Below, piece after piece: positions 51,122 through 60,807 of a DNA stretch of 64,000 nucleotides (the first letter of the stretch is position 1; every line of letters starts with the position of its first letter). The stretch spans positions 372,525 through 436,524 of the forward strand of contig NZ_RZNJ01000003.1 of the NCBI RefSeq assembly GCF_003994485.1, given 5' to 3'. Below the pieces are notes generated by a model that made no database searches, had not been told where the DNA came from, and worked only from the letters and a program-made list of their open reading frames with translations. This DNA comes from Arsenicitalea aurantiaca. Its GTDB lineage: Bacteria > Pseudomonadota > Alphaproteobacteria > Rhizobiales > Devosiaceae. The translations under genes and the position numbers were made by a program.

Positions 51122-54100
51122 ATGAAGAAGACCAACCGAAACCTGAGGGCACGGGCCGCCGCACGGCGCGCGGCGCTGCCGAACCTGCAAGGCGTGGTGC
51201 CTGCGCGCCTCGGCCGCATCGGCCTCCTCTCCGGCACGGCCATCGCCACCGGCGCCTTTGCGGGGCTCGCCGGCATGGTTGCCCTGCCGACGCCGGCGAT
51301 GGCGCAGTGGGCGACGACGAACGGTGGATTGAATTACGTTGCTGCCGGCGCCGTCGGCCCAGGCAGCTTTACCGCGCCCGGGAATGGATGGCTGACCAGC
51401 GTTGGCTATTTTAGTGGCGGCGAAGAATCCGCGACGGTGACCAACAATTCAGCCGCGCAAGCACTTTTGATCAACGCCCAAAGGTATGACGGCATCGTCT
51501 ATGTTTCGCCGAACTCGACCATCACCTCGACAGGTGGGTCAGCGAGGCATGGTATTCTCGTCACCCCCGGAACACTCGGAGCTCCCAACACTGCTCGTCC
51601 ATTGCAGAGCTTGACCTTCAACATTGAGGGGGACGTCGACACTTCAGGTGCACCCGGTGGGGACGCACTGCGGATCAATGGCTCAGGAAATGCTAATGCA
51701 AGCAGCCTCAACAACGCCTTCAACATTGATATTACAGTCGCTGAGACAGGCTCTCTCGTCGGCGGCGATGACGGCGTTCAAATCGTAGGTCTGAGAGGAA
51801 CGCTGAACCTCACCAACCATGGCCTCATTCAGGGCACCGGCAATTCGGGTGTGCCAAGCGAGGGCTTCCAGGTTCTCCAGAACGGTGTGCTCAATACGCC
51901 CGTCGCCGGCAATATCAACCTTATCAACACCGGCGAAATCTACGGTTCCCGCACGACAGCTGCTGGCGACGCAGTTCTTCTCAGCACCACGGGCAATGTG
52001 TCCATCACCAATACCGGCACGATCGAAGGCGGCATCAGCGGTATCGATGTCAGCAATGCCGGCCTCGTCGAGATTTTCAACCATAGCTATGGCTCGGTGA
52101 TCGGCGACGTACACGGCATTATCATTCCGAATGCCGATCAGGTCCGGATCAACAATTCCGGCGGTCTGGTCGGCGGCCTCACGCAGGATGGCATCTTTCT
52201 CAATGGCGTCTCGGGTGACGGTACTCTGTTGAACGGCAACTCGGTCGTCATCAACAATAGCGGTCTCGACAAGTTCTCGAATCCGCGAGATGGCGGCGTA
52301 ATTGCCGGCAATATCGACGGCATCGACATCGACAACGTCGCGTCGGGCAACATTCTGATCAACAATTCAAGCAGCACATTTGGCGAAATCACCTACACCG
52401 GCGGGCTCATCGTTGGCGTGACCAATGACGGCATCGATATTGCCGGAGCCGGCGGAAACGTCGTCATCTCGAACACCGGCACGCGTGGCGGCCAAATCGA
52501 TCAGACGGATTTGGACCCAGAATTCAATCCCGACGTGTTCGTGGGCCTTCTTGATGGTGACCAGGAGACACCCTCGCCGGTCGTCGCTGGCCCGAATCTC
52601 CTCTACACCGGCATCTGGGGTCTCGGGAGACACGGCATCGTCATGGTGGATGTCGAGGGCTTCGTCGGCTTCGACAATACCGACGGCCTTCTCGTCGGCC
52701 ACGAAGACGGCCTGCGTGTCATCGATGTCGAAGGTGTGACCGGGAGCGATGCTGCTCTTGCTACCGATATTGACGACTTCGCTGGAGAAGGGTTCGTCGC
52801 GCTCGCGATCAACAACACCAATGGCATGATGTGGGGCGGGGATGACGGGCTGCGCGGGGACAACCTCGATGGCAGCGTCTTCCTGCTCAACGATGGCGGC
52901 ACGGTGTTCGGCGGCGAGAACGCCATCGACCTGTCCGACATCTGGCAGGGCAACGTCTACATCCAGAACAATGGCGGCACCATCCAGGGCCTTTATGACG
53001 ACGCCATTCGCATTCGCGAAGTCGATCGCTCGGACGGCAATGGCGGTGGCGTCTTCATCCTCAACGGCGCGATCGAGGATGGAACGGGCGCGTTGATCGG
53101 CGGCGGAAAAATCCTCTCCGGCGACAGCGCAATCTCGATTTCCGACGCGCGCACCGCAGCGATCGCAAACGGCGCGTCCGGTTGGATCATCGGCGATGGC
53201 GGCTCGGGCCAGGCAGTGATCTCGCTCAGCGGTCTTAGCCGTTCCGGATCCCTTGGAGAAGAAGGCGCGACCGTCGCCGGTGCAAGCGTCGTCAACGATG
53301 GCATCATTGCCAGCCGCGCCCTCCCCGGGTTCGTCTACTCTCCCGATCCGCTGGATGAAACGCCGAGCGACGACTGGACGTTGCCCGACAAGAGCGTCGT
53401 GCGGGAATCCACTCTGGATCTCGTCACTCTCAACGCACAGCTGCTGGCATTCGAGAACTACGTGCTGTTCGGCGGCGACATGGCGCAGCTTGATAGCCTC
53501 TCCAACTATGAAGACGTCGCCAACGACCGCGCCATCCAGAGCGAGGACAGCGGCGCCACGCATGTCGTGAACCGAGGACAGATGTTCGGCCGGGTGAACC
53601 TCGACGGACGCAACGGCGCTTGGAATACAGGCGTCGGCAACACCATCGACAACGCCGGCACCTGGTTCGTCACGGGCTGGAACGGCCTCAGCGGTGGCAT
53701 CAACGACGTCATCAACAATTCCGGCTGGATCCAGTCGGCATTCGACAATGACGACGATGAATGGACCGGCTTCCGGACCAACCGGTTCAACAACTCGGGC
53801 GTCCTGAGCCTCGTTGACGGCGCCGTCGATGACCGGATGATGATCCGCGGGAACTTTGCCGGCAGCGGCTCTAGCCTCCTGGCCCTCGACGTCGATCTTG
53901 CCGATGCAGATGCAGACCGTCTGCGGCTTCGCGACGGCACTGTGACCGGCCAGACCGGCATCATCGTGCGGCTCGTCAATGGCGACAATGGCGAGATCAA
54001 CGAGCGCATCGAACTCGTGAGCTATGACGACTGGGAAACGCTGGATACGGCCTTCGTGCTCTCGGCCTACTCGGACAACTACATCGAGATCGGTGGCCGC

Positions 54101-55168
54101 GCCTATATCGAGGACGGGCTGCTTGCCTGGTTCCTCGAGCAAGACTACTACGACCGGGACTTCGATCTTGTCTCCGGATGGGGTCCGGGCGCGGTCAATG
54201 CGCCGCGGATCATCACCGGTGCGCAGACGGTGTTCTACGAGACCCTCGGGGTCGTCGAGGACCACATCTATGGCGGCCAGTTCGCGGCCGGCGGCGGTGG
54301 TGGTGCGGATCTGCTCTACCTGCCCGAAGCCGAAAGCAGCGCTCCGGCGGGTCGCCAGGGCGGCGTCTGGGCCAAGGCCACCGGCAGCTGGACCGATCGG
54401 GACACCACGGTTACGCTCGACGGCAATCCGGATCCGTTCGACACGAGCTCCGAGCAGGACGTCTACTCGGTGATCGGCGGCGTCGACTTCAAGCCGGGCG
54501 GCATCGGCAGCCCGTTCCGCATCGGCGTCTTCGGCGGCTACGTCGCCTCCGACCTCTCCTTCGCGCTCGGCGAAGACGGGGTGGTCTATGAAGGTGGCCT
54601 CGTTGGCGCCTACGCCGCCTACAATGACGGCGCGCTCTTTGCCGACGTGACCGTGAAGGCGGACCTGCTCAACGCCACCTACAGCTTCTTTGACGAGGAG
54701 ATCGAAACCGGCATCACCAATTACGGTGCCGCTGCCAATCTGGGATACCGGTTCGACCTGGGCAACGCCGCCTTCTTCGAGCCCGTCGCCTCGATCGCCT
54801 ATGTGACGAGCGAGATCGACGACATCACCGGTGGCGGTGGCGTGATCGCCTTCGAGAACGGCTCGAGCCTTCGTGCCGGCATCGGGGCCAAGATCGGCAC
54901 CACCATCGCAACGGGCGACATGAGCACCGAGCTCTCGCTGCTCGGCAAGCTCTGGAACGAGTTCGAGGACGCCAACACCGTCACGGTCAGCGGGCCGGGC
55001 AATGCGACCTTCACCGACGGCATCTCGGGCACGTTCGGCGAAGTTGCGGCGACCGCCACCGTCACCAGCGCAGATGGCGGGCTCTCGGGCTTCGTCTCGG
55101 CCAATGGCAAGTTCGGCGAGGACTTCTCCTCCTACGGCGCAAGCGCAGGCCTGCGCGTCGGGTTCTAA
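51122..55168 (+). CDS. Autotransporter (type Va) with beta-helix passenger
   Basis: The 1348-residue protein starts MKKTNRNLRARAAARRAALP, an extended basic leader before the hydrophobic signal core and cleavage near TPAMAQ. The passenger (about 60-1040) is built from repeated NNSGG/NTG..I.G..DGI units, as in a right-handed beta-helix, and is acidic and Asn/Gly-rich. The last 280 residues (from GGVWAKATGSW) are an autotransporter barrel ending in RVGF with the outer-membrane C-terminal Phe. No protease or adhesin motif is recognised. An open extension upstream is not supported. The divergent recombinase-like gene may regulate it. Confidence 0.93.
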   Translation: MKKTNRNLRARAAARRAALPNLQGVVPARLGRIGLLSGTAIATGAFAGLAGMVALPTPAMAQWATTNGGLNYVAAGAVGPGSFTAPGNGWLTSVGYFSGGEESATVTNNSAAQALLINAQRYDGIVYVSPNSTITSTGGSARHGILVTPGTLGAPNTARPLQSLTFNIEGDVDTSGAPGGDALRINGSGNANASSLNNAFNIDITVAETGSLVGGDDGVQIVGLRGTLNLTNHGLIQGTGNSGVPSEGFQVLQNGVLNTPVAGNINLINTGEIYGSRTTAAGDAVLLSTTGNVSITNTGTIEGGISGIDVSNAGLVEIFNHSYGSVIGDVHGIIIPNADQVRINNSGGLVGGLTQDGIFLNGVSGDGTLLNGNSVVINNSGLDKFSNPRDGGVIAGNIDGIDIDNVASGNILINNSSSTFGEITYTGGLIVGVTNDGIDIAGAGGNVVISNTGTRGGQIDQTDLDPEFNPDVFVGLLDGDQETPSPVVAGPNLLYTGIWGLGRHGIVMVDVEGFVGFDNTDGLLVGHEDGLRVIDVEGVTGSDAALATDIDDFAGEGFVALAINNTNGMMWGGDDGLRGDNLDGSVFLLNDGGTVFGGENAIDLSDIWQGNVYIQNNGGTIQGLYDDAIRIREVDRSDGNGGGVFILNGAIEDGTGALIGGGKILSGDSAISISDARTAAIANGASGWIIGDGGSGQAVISLSGLSRSGSLGEEGATVAGASVVNDGIIASRALPGFVYSPDPLDETPSDDWTLPDKSVVRESTLDLVTLNAQLLAFENYVLFGGDMAQLDSLSNYEDVANDRAIQSEDSGATHVVNRGQMFGRVNLDGRNGAWNTGVGNTIDNAGTWFVTGWNGLSGGINDVINNSGWIQSAFDNDDDEWTGFRTNRFNNSGVLSLVDGAVDDRMMIRGNFAGSGSSLLALDVDLADADADRLRLRDGTVTGQTGIIVRLVNGDNGEINERIELVSYDDWETLDTAFVLSAYSDNYIEIGGRAYIEDGLLAWFLEQDYYDRDFDLVSGWGPGAVNAPRIITGAQTVFYETLGVVEDHIYGGQFAAGGGGGADLLYLPEAESSAPAGRQGGVWAKATGSWTDRDTTVTLDGNPDPFDTSSEQDVYSVIGGVDFKPGGIGSPFRIGVFGGYVASDLSFALGEDGVVYEGGLVGAYAAYNDGALFADVTVKADLLNATYSFFDEEIETGITNYGAAANLGYRFDLGNAAFFEPVASIAYVTSEIDDITGGGGVIAFENGSSLRAGIGAKIGTTIATGDMSTELSLLGKLWNEFEDANTVTVSGPGNATFTDGISGTFGEVAATATVTSADGGLSGFVSANGKFGEDFSSYGASAGLRVGF

Positions 55169-55188
55169 AGCCTCATCGACAGAATCGG

Positions 55189-55221
55189 GCGGGCCGGTCA
55201 TTCTCGACCGGCCCGCTTTTT
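55189..55221 (+). terminator. Rho-independent terminator after the autotransporter
   Basis: GCGGGCCGGTC (55189-55199) pairs perfectly with GACCGGCCCGC (55206-55216), followed by five T residues. It separates the autotransporter from the IalB gene. Confidence 0.95.
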
Positions 55222-55254
55222 ATTGAGGGCCAGGTTCGGCCGGGGAGTTCAGGG

Positions 55255-55956
55255 GTGGACAGAATGCGTATCGTGATGGGTCTTGGCGCCGTGCTCGCCG
55301 TCGTCGGCATCGGGGTGGGCGCAGCCGTCTACACCGGCGTCCTGCCGCTGCCCGAACAGGCTGGCGGCGTCCAGCCGGCCCAAGCCCAGTCGGCCGGCAC
55401 ACCGCCCGTGCCCGCGGCACGGCCGGAAACGTCCCCTGCCCCCGCGGCGCAGGCCGGAACGCCCGCGGGCGCCATGGCCACGGCGGCTCCCAATCCGAAC
55501 CAGCCGCGCGTTCTCAGCGAGGAGACCTTCGGGGATTGGGTCAAGGTGTGCCTCGGCGTCTCGGAGACAGAGCAGCGCTGCTCGATTTCCCAGCAGCTCG
55601 CCGATTCCCAGTCGCGTGCGGCCGTCTTCGTCTGGCGCATATCGCAGGATGGTGCGGGCGGCCTTGTCGGCATCTGGCAGACACCCGAGGGGGTGCTCCT
55701 GAGCCGCGGCATCACGCTCGATGCCGGCACGCCACAGCCCATCGCCATTCCCTATGAAACTTGCGGCAATGGCGCCTGCCAGGCGGTCGCCAATCTTGCC
55801 CCCGATTTCGTCGAAACGCTCCGCACCACAGCAAAGGCGGAGGCAACGATCGTTCTGGGCGACAGGCGCGCCATCACCCTGCCGCTTTCCACCACGGGAT
55901 TGTCGGACGGGCTGGCATCGCTCGGCGTCATCCCGGCCAGTGCGCCAGCGCCCTGA
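55255..55956 (+). CDS. Invasion-associated locus B (IalB) family protein
   Basis: The 233-residue protein has an N-terminal hydrophobic signal/anchor, a Pro/Ala-rich linker of about 50 residues, and a C-terminal IalB domain (ETFGDWVKVCLGVSETEQRC) with paired cysteines repeated in YETCGNGACQAV. IalB was named for Bartonella erythrocyte invasion, but the family is common in free-living alphaproteobacteria. The start may be the GTG at 55255 or ATG at 55264. Confidence 0.9.
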   Translation: MDRMRIVMGLGAVLAVVGIGVGAAVYTGVLPLPEQAGGVQPAQAQSAGTPPVPAARPETSPAPAAQAGTPAGAMATAAPNPNQPRVLSEETFGDWVKVCLGVSETEQRCSISQQLADSQSRAAVFVWRISQDGAGGLVGIWQTPEGVLLSRGITLDAGTPQPIAIPYETCGNGACQAVANLAPDFVETLRTTAKAEATIVLGDRRAITLPLSTTGLSDGLASLGVIPASAPAP

Positions 55957-55971
55957 TCGGACCCTCTCGGC

Positions 55972-56535
55972 CTAACCACACCACGAACGGCGGCTACCCT
56001 CCCAGGGGTGTGCCAGGCCCTCGGCGACGAGCTGCATGCCGAGCGATTGCCCGTCGCGCACCAGAACGCGCAGCTGCCGGCCGTAAATATCGGTGTCCCG
56101 GCTGCCAGTGGGCCTGATCTCGAACGGCCCTTCGGCCAGCAGGTCGAGAAGCCGCAGGCTCGCCTGACGGGCAAGCACCGCCTCGGCCGCGCATTGGTAG
56201 CCGCGCGCTTCGGGCGTGTTGATGTCGGCGATCCGGATGCTGTTGCCGCCATGACGGATGGTGTCCCCGTCGATGACGCAATTGTCGTGTCTCGGGCCCG
56301 CGCAGAGCGTGAAGCGGGCCTCCGCCGCCTGCTCCAGCCGCGGCTGGACCTGCTGCAAAGCCATCGAAGGCAGGCCGAGCTCCACCGCGCTGTAAAGCAG
56401 CGAGGCGAGGGTGAAGATGATGACCGGCCCCTCCCAAGGCGCCGCGGCGAGCCGCGCCCAGGCCGATGCCGGATGATTGGCGCGCCTGACGTTTCTGCCT
56501 GCACCGAAGCGGGCTCGTCCATCGGCTCTGGCCAT
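55972..56535 (-). CDS. Thermonuclease (SNase-like) family protein
   Basis: The 187-residue protein has one N-terminal membrane segment and an SNase OB-fold: NCVIDGDTIRHGG (calcium-binding Asp), IRIADINTPEARG (Arg and Asp/Thr/Glu) and IYGRQLRVLVRDG (second catalytic Arg). All key residues are kept, so activity on nucleic acid is likely in the periplasm or membrane. It converges with the IalB gene. Confidence 0.9.
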   Translation of the reverse strand: MARADGRARFGAGRNVRRANHPASAWARLAAAPWEGPVIIFTLASLLYSAVELGLPSMALQQVQPRLEQAAEARFTLCAGPRHDNCVIDGDTIRHGGNSIRIADINTPEARGYQCAAEAVLARQASLRLLDLLAEGPFEIRPTGSRDTDIYGRQLRVLVRDGQSLGMQLVAEGLAHPWEGSRRSWCG

Positions 56536-56638
56536 CCTTCGCCTCCCTCTTGTCCTGAGGGTGGCTGGCCGATGCTAACGAAGCGTGTGTATGGAGGCGC
56601 GTATTTATCGCGATATCGAGGACGGCGGATGGTGCGGT

Positions 56639-58558
56639 TCAGGCGCCCTGAACGGCGCTTGGCCGCGCCTTCTGCACGCCCTCGTCGCGCGGATGCCAGC
56701 CATAGACCCGGTCTCGCCCCGCGCTCTTGGCCACATAGAGGGCCTCGTCCGCGCGGGCGATGATTTCGGCCGCCTCGCGCCGCCGCTCGGCCGAGCCATA
56801 GGTCGCGACGCCAAGGCTCGCGGTCACGATGGCGCGCGGGCTCTCCGCATGCGGCAGGGCGCGGCGGGCCAGCGCGCCGCGAAAGACGTTGGCAAGGTGA
56901 TAGGCACCGTCTTCATCGGTCGAGGGAAGAATCGCGCAGAATTCCTCGCCGCCATAGCGGGCGACGATATCGCCCGGGCGGCGGAAGGTCTGGGCAAAGC
57001 AGCGCGCGACCACTCGCAGGGCCTCGTCGCCTGCCAGATGCCCATAATGGTCGTTATAGGGCTTGAACCAGTCGATATCGAGCAGGATCACGCTCAGCGG
57101 CAGCCCCTCCCGGCCGGTGCGCTGCAGCTCGGCTTCGAGCGCCTGGTCCATCGCCCAGCGATTGGTGAGACCGGTGAGGCCATCGGTCGCCGCCTGCTGC
57201 TTGAGCTGTTCGGCCAACCCCAGCAGGTCGAACTCGGCCTGCTTGAGCTTGGTGATTTCGGAAACGACCACCATTGACCCGCCATCGTCGGTGGGGCGCG
57301 TGCTCACGCGCAGCCAGCGTCCGTCGAACAGGTGAACCTCTTCTTCATTCTCGCGAAAGAGCGCGCTTTCCACCTCGTCGATCCACGCAGGAATATCGTC
57401 GATCCCCAGTTGCTCTTGGCGTTCCATAGCGCCGCGAAGGATGTCCCGGATATGCGCGCCGGGCACGCGCAGGGGGCCCGAGCGCGGGAAGGCGCGGCGA
57501 TATTGCTCATTGCAGTAAACGAGCCGGGCGTCGGCGCCGAAAATGGCCACCCCGTCGGTCATCTGCGCAAGCGCGAATTCGAGATGCGTCTGGCTGCGCT
57601 CGAGCTCGAGAGCGAGGATCTTGCGGTCGGTCACGTCGCGGTTGTGGGTGATGATCCCGACGATCTCGCCATTCTGGTCGCGCAGCGGGACCTTGAGGGT
57701 CGAGAGCCAGAGATGCTTGCCGCCCTCCTCATGCACCACCTGCTCGATCGCGAGGATCTCGCCGCCTTCGATCATGCGGGCCTCGTCCGCGGCAAAGGCT
57801 GCGGCCACCTCGGGGGGATAGAAGTCTGCATCGCTGCGTCCGATGAGTTTGGCAGGCGATGTCGCGCCCATCAGCCGGGCAGTGGCGGGATTTGCGGTCA
57901 CGAACCGGCCCTCTGGGTCCTTGACGTTGAGGCTGTCCGGCAGGGCCTCGATGATGGTGCGATAGGCTGAGTTTTCCTGCATCAGCACGCGCCGGCGATC
58001 GTCCTGGCGCAGGGCGAGTGCCGAGAGCATGAGCGCGCAGGCGATCAGCATGGCCTGGGGCGCGGACACTTGGGTCAGCACCGCCATGCGCACCTCTGCG
58101 GGCAGCATCAGAGGCGTGCTGGCGCTGGCGATGCCCGTCACGATGGCCAGGGAGAAGAGCTGCCATCCGCGCGACTCGCGGCGCTTGAGGAGGAGCCAGT
58201 AGCCCGATCCGATCATAGCGGGGATCAGGAGGGCGACGACCCCGACCGGCGCCCCCGCGCCCCCGAGGGCCAGACGGTAAGGCGCAGCGAGCCCGACTGC
58301 GACGAGGGCCGCGATCGGTCCGCCGAAGGCACCGGCAAGCGCCATCAGCGTGGCGCGCAGGTCAAAGAAGATGCCAGGCGAGAGCTCCACCGGAAACGCC
58401 ATGACAGCGATTGCTCCGAGCCCCATCGTCGCGCCGAAAGCTACGGGCTCCCCGCGATGCCGGTGCTGGGCCAGCCAATCCTTGGCGTGCGTCCAGCTCG
58501 TAACGAAAATGGCTATGATGGCCAGATTGGCCATCAGGCCATACCAAAGCATTTTCAT
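56639..58558 (-). CDS. Membrane diguanylate cyclase with PAS domains
   Basis: The 639-residue protein has an N-terminal 5TMR-LYT-like sensor of about six helices (1-190), two PAS domains (about 205-330 and 335-450), and a GGDEF domain whose active site reads RYGGEEF. An RPGD (RxxD) product-inhibition site lies five residues before it. It should make cyclic di-GMP with feedback control. There is no EAL domain and it seems monocistronic. Confidence 0.93.
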   Translation of the reverse strand: MKMLWYGLMANLAIIAIFVTSWTHAKDWLAQHRHRGEPVAFGATMGLGAIAVMAFPVELSPGIFFDLRATLMALAGAFGGPIAALVAVGLAAPYRLALGGAGAPVGVVALLIPAMIGSGYWLLLKRRESRGWQLFSLAIVTGIASASTPLMLPAEVRMAVLTQVSAPQAMLIACALMLSALALRQDDRRRVLMQENSAYRTIIEALPDSLNVKDPEGRFVTANPATARLMGATSPAKLIGRSDADFYPPEVAAAFAADEARMIEGGEILAIEQVVHEEGGKHLWLSTLKVPLRDQNGEIVGIITHNRDVTDRKILALELERSQTHLEFALAQMTDGVAIFGADARLVYCNEQYRRAFPRSGPLRVPGAHIRDILRGAMERQEQLGIDDIPAWIDEVESALFRENEEEVHLFDGRWLRVSTRPTDDGGSMVVVSEITKLKQAEFDLLGLAEQLKQQAATDGLTGLTNRWAMDQALEAELQRTGREGLPLSVILLDIDWFKPYNDHYGHLAGDEALRVVARCFAQTFRRPGDIVARYGGEEFCAILPSTDEDGAYHLANVFRGALARRALPHAESPRAIVTASLGVATYGSAERRREAAEIIARADEALYVAKSAGRDRVYGWHPRDEGVQKARPSAVQGA

Positions 58559-58696
58559 TGGCCGTCGGTGTGCTCCCGGACCCGGCTGACCCTGTTTGGG
58601 CCCCCTATCAGCTTAGGGGCGGGCTGATAAGAAAAGCCTAAGGGGATCGGCGCAATCAGGTGTAGCGCCCGATGACGCGCGAGCCGGACGCAAGAA

Positions 58697-58721
58697 GGGC
58701 CGGACGTGTCGCGCCCGGCCC
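58697..58721 (-). terminator. Possible weak terminator after proX
   Basis: GGGCCGG (58697-58703) and CCGGCCC (58715-58721) form a 7-bp stem about 25 nt after the proX stop. On the minus strand it is followed by TTCTT, a poor T-run. Confidence 0.4.
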
Positions 58722-58745
58722 CCGCATTCACGTACTCGGCTCAGC

Positions 58746-59783
58746 CTACAGCGCTGCGCTGCGAGCCTCCTCGAGCCAGCCATCGACGGTGTCGCGGTTC
58801 TGGGCGATCCACTCGGCGGCCTGGCGCTCGATGTCGGCAGTGCTCCCAGCGCCATCATTCATCGCGGCGTTCTGCGAGAAGATCGCAGCCAGCGGGATGG
58901 AAGCGACTTCCAGAAGCCGTGCGGCTGCCGGATTGTCGGCGAGGAATTCCGAATTGGCGACCGGCACGATATCGTTGGCCGGGAAGCCAAGCGTGCAGGG
59001 GTCAGCAACACAGCCCTCGACGCCGGGCAGGATTGCGGCATCGGCAAGATCGGCCATGTCGGCGGGCAGGTTGACCTCAGGCACCTCGATCCACACTACG
59101 TCCTCGCCCGGGACGAGTTCGTTCACTGTCCAATTGGGGGTCCAGGTGTAAAAGAGGATCGACTCGCCAGCCTGATAGGCTGCGACGGCGTCGGCCATCG
59201 AAGCCGAGTAGGACGCCTTGATGGCGTTCACATGGTCGCGAAGGTCGTAGGCGTCCATGTGGTGCTCGATGTTGACCTCGCAGCCCCAGCCCGGCGGGCA
59301 GGCGACGAGATCGGCGAGACCATCGCCATTGCGGTCGAAGGCAGCCTTCACTTCATCGCGCTTGAAGTCTTCGAGCGAGGTGATGCCGAATTCCTCGGCG
59401 GACGCGCGATCGATGAGATAGCCCTCGAGTGCGCCACCCTCAGCCACTGCGCCGATGATTTCGGCCTGGCCCTCAAAGGTCGGCTGATAGGTGTTGTGCA
59501 GCGGGAACCAGCCATTGACCCAGAAATCCACGTCGCGCTGGGCGACGGCCTGGTAGAAGGGCGGATTGTCGAGCGTCGTGGGTCCGGCGACGGTGTAGCC
59601 GAGCTCTTCGAGCAGCTGCTTGTAGATCTGCGCATGGAACCAGCCGGTGTCCCAGGTCGCCTGCGCCATGTTCACCGTGACGCCTTCGCCGGGGGTCTCC
59701 TGGGCGAGGGCAGCGGAGATGGGGCTAGCGCTCAGAAGCGCTGCGGCGGCGAGGGTCGGCAGAGTTTTCTTGAGACTGAACAT
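58746..59783 (-). CDS. proX: Glycine betaine/proline ABC transporter substrate-binding protein
   Basis: The 345-residue periplasmic protein has a signal peptide (cleaved near AALAQ) and an OpuAC/ProX domain: VNMAQATWDTGWFHAQIYKQ, DFWVNGWFPLHNTY and FYTWTPNWTVNELVPG, with aromatic residues of the quaternary-amine box. Extra cysteines (CPPGWGCE, CVADPC) are present. The ATG at 59783 has AAGGAGA. It is the last gene of the proVWX operon. Confidence 0.92.
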   Translation of the reverse strand: MFSLKKTLPTLAAAALLSASPISAALAQETPGEGVTVNMAQATWDTGWFHAQIYKQLLEELGYTVAGPTTLDNPPFYQAVAQRDVDFWVNGWFPLHNTYQPTFEGQAEIIGAVAEGGALEGYLIDRASAEEFGITSLEDFKRDEVKAAFDRNGDGLADLVACPPGWGCEVNIEHHMDAYDLRDHVNAIKASYSASMADAVAAYQAGESILFYTWTPNWTVNELVPGEDVVWIEVPEVNLPADMADLADAAILPGVEGCVADPCTLGFPANDIVPVANSEFLADNPAAARLLEVASIPLAAIFSQNAAMNDGAGSTADIERQAAEWIAQNRDTVDGWLEEARSAAL

Positions 59784-59814
59784 CGTTCGGGTCTCCTTTC
59801 TTTTCATTGGATTT

Positions 59815-59858
59815 CGCGGGTCGGCGACCCGCGCATCGTCTGGGGTGCGAGGCACCCC
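59815..59858 (-). repeat. Two tandem hairpins between proW and proX
   Basis: CGCGGGTC-GGC-GACCCGCG (59815-59833) and GGGGTGC-GAG-GCACCCC (59842-59858) are perfect hairpins with 3-nt loops. They may stabilise the proX message or attenuate transcription. Confidence 0.6.
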
Positions 59859-59871
59859 GGGCAGCGCCGGA

Positions 59872-60798
59872 TCAGCCGGCACTGCGGGTTTCGCCAGCGG
59901 GCGCGGCCCGCAGACGGAAGAGGGACGCAAAGGTCTGGCGCAGCGATACGGTCTTGACCTGCTGCTGCTCGCCAAGCGCCTGCGTGATACGGTCGAGAAT
60001 GATGGCGAGGAGGACGATGCCCACGCCACCGGCAGTTGCACCGCCGACATCGAGCCGGCCAAGGCCGGTATAGACGGTGAGCCCGAGCCCGCCCGCGCCG
60101 ATCAGTGCAGCGATGACGACCATCGAAAGCGCCAGCATCAGCGTCTGGTTGAGACCGGCCATGATCGTACGGAGCGCCAGCGGAAACTGGACTTCCCACA
60201 GCATCTGCCAGGGGGTGGACCCGAAGGCCTCGGCCGCCTCGATGAGGTCACCGCGCACATTGCGTATGCCCAGATTGGTGAGCCGGATGATCGGCGGCAG
60301 CGCGAAGATGATGGTGGCGATGATCCCCGGCGCCATGCCGACACCGAACAGCATCACGATGGGCACGAGGTAAACGAAGGAGGGGATCGTCTGCATGATG
60401 TCGAGCACCGGCCGGGTGATCTTCCAAAGCCGGTCGCTGCGCGCTGCGAGAATGCCCACCGGCACGCCGATCACGACGCAGAAGAACACCGAGGTCAGGA
60501 TCATCGAGAGGGTCGTCATTGTTTCGGGCCAGAGACCGATCATGTCGATGAAGCAAAGCGCGACGAGGGTGAAGATCGCCACCCCGCGCCCGGCGGTCTT
60601 GTAGGCAATCAGCGCCAGAACGGCAGTGAACGCGACCATGGGCACGAAGTTGAAAAAGGCGTCGAGCCAGTTCAACACGCTCGAGACCGGCACCTGAAGG
60701 GCGCGGAAGAACGGACGGAAATTGGGCACGATCCACTCGCGCACCAGTATGTTGACCCAGTCGCTGAACGGGATCATGAGAAAATCAGAGGGGCTCAA
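59872..60798 (-). CDS. proW: Glycine betaine/proline ABC transporter permease
   Basis: The 308-residue permease has six or more hydrophobic segments and the binding-protein-dependent transport domain. The conserved EAA-type loop is DLIEAAEAFGSTPWQMLWEV. MQTIPSFVYLVPIVMLFGVG is the typical ProW stretch. It lies 9 nt after proV. Confidence 0.93.
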   Translation of the reverse strand: MSPSDFLMIPFSDWVNILVREWIVPNFRPFFRALQVPVSSVLNWLDAFFNFVPMVAFTAVLALIAYKTAGRGVAIFTLVALCFIDMIGLWPETMTTLSMILTSVFFCVVIGVPVGILAARSDRLWKITRPVLDIMQTIPSFVYLVPIVMLFGVGMAPGIIATIIFALPPIIRLTNLGIRNVRGDLIEAAEAFGSTPWQMLWEVQFPLALRTIMAGLNQTLMLALSMVVIAALIGAGGLGLTVYTGLGRLDVGGATAGGVGIVLLAIILDRITQALGEQQQVKTVSLRQTFASLFRLRAAPAGETRSAG

Positions 60799-60807
60799 GG
60801 CAGTCTC

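Noticed and set aside
52367-55201. Very long open frame antisense to the autotransporter
   Set aside because: It mirrors the codon pattern of the autotransporter, has no recognisable domain or ribosome-binding site, and is the usual GC-rich antisense artefact.
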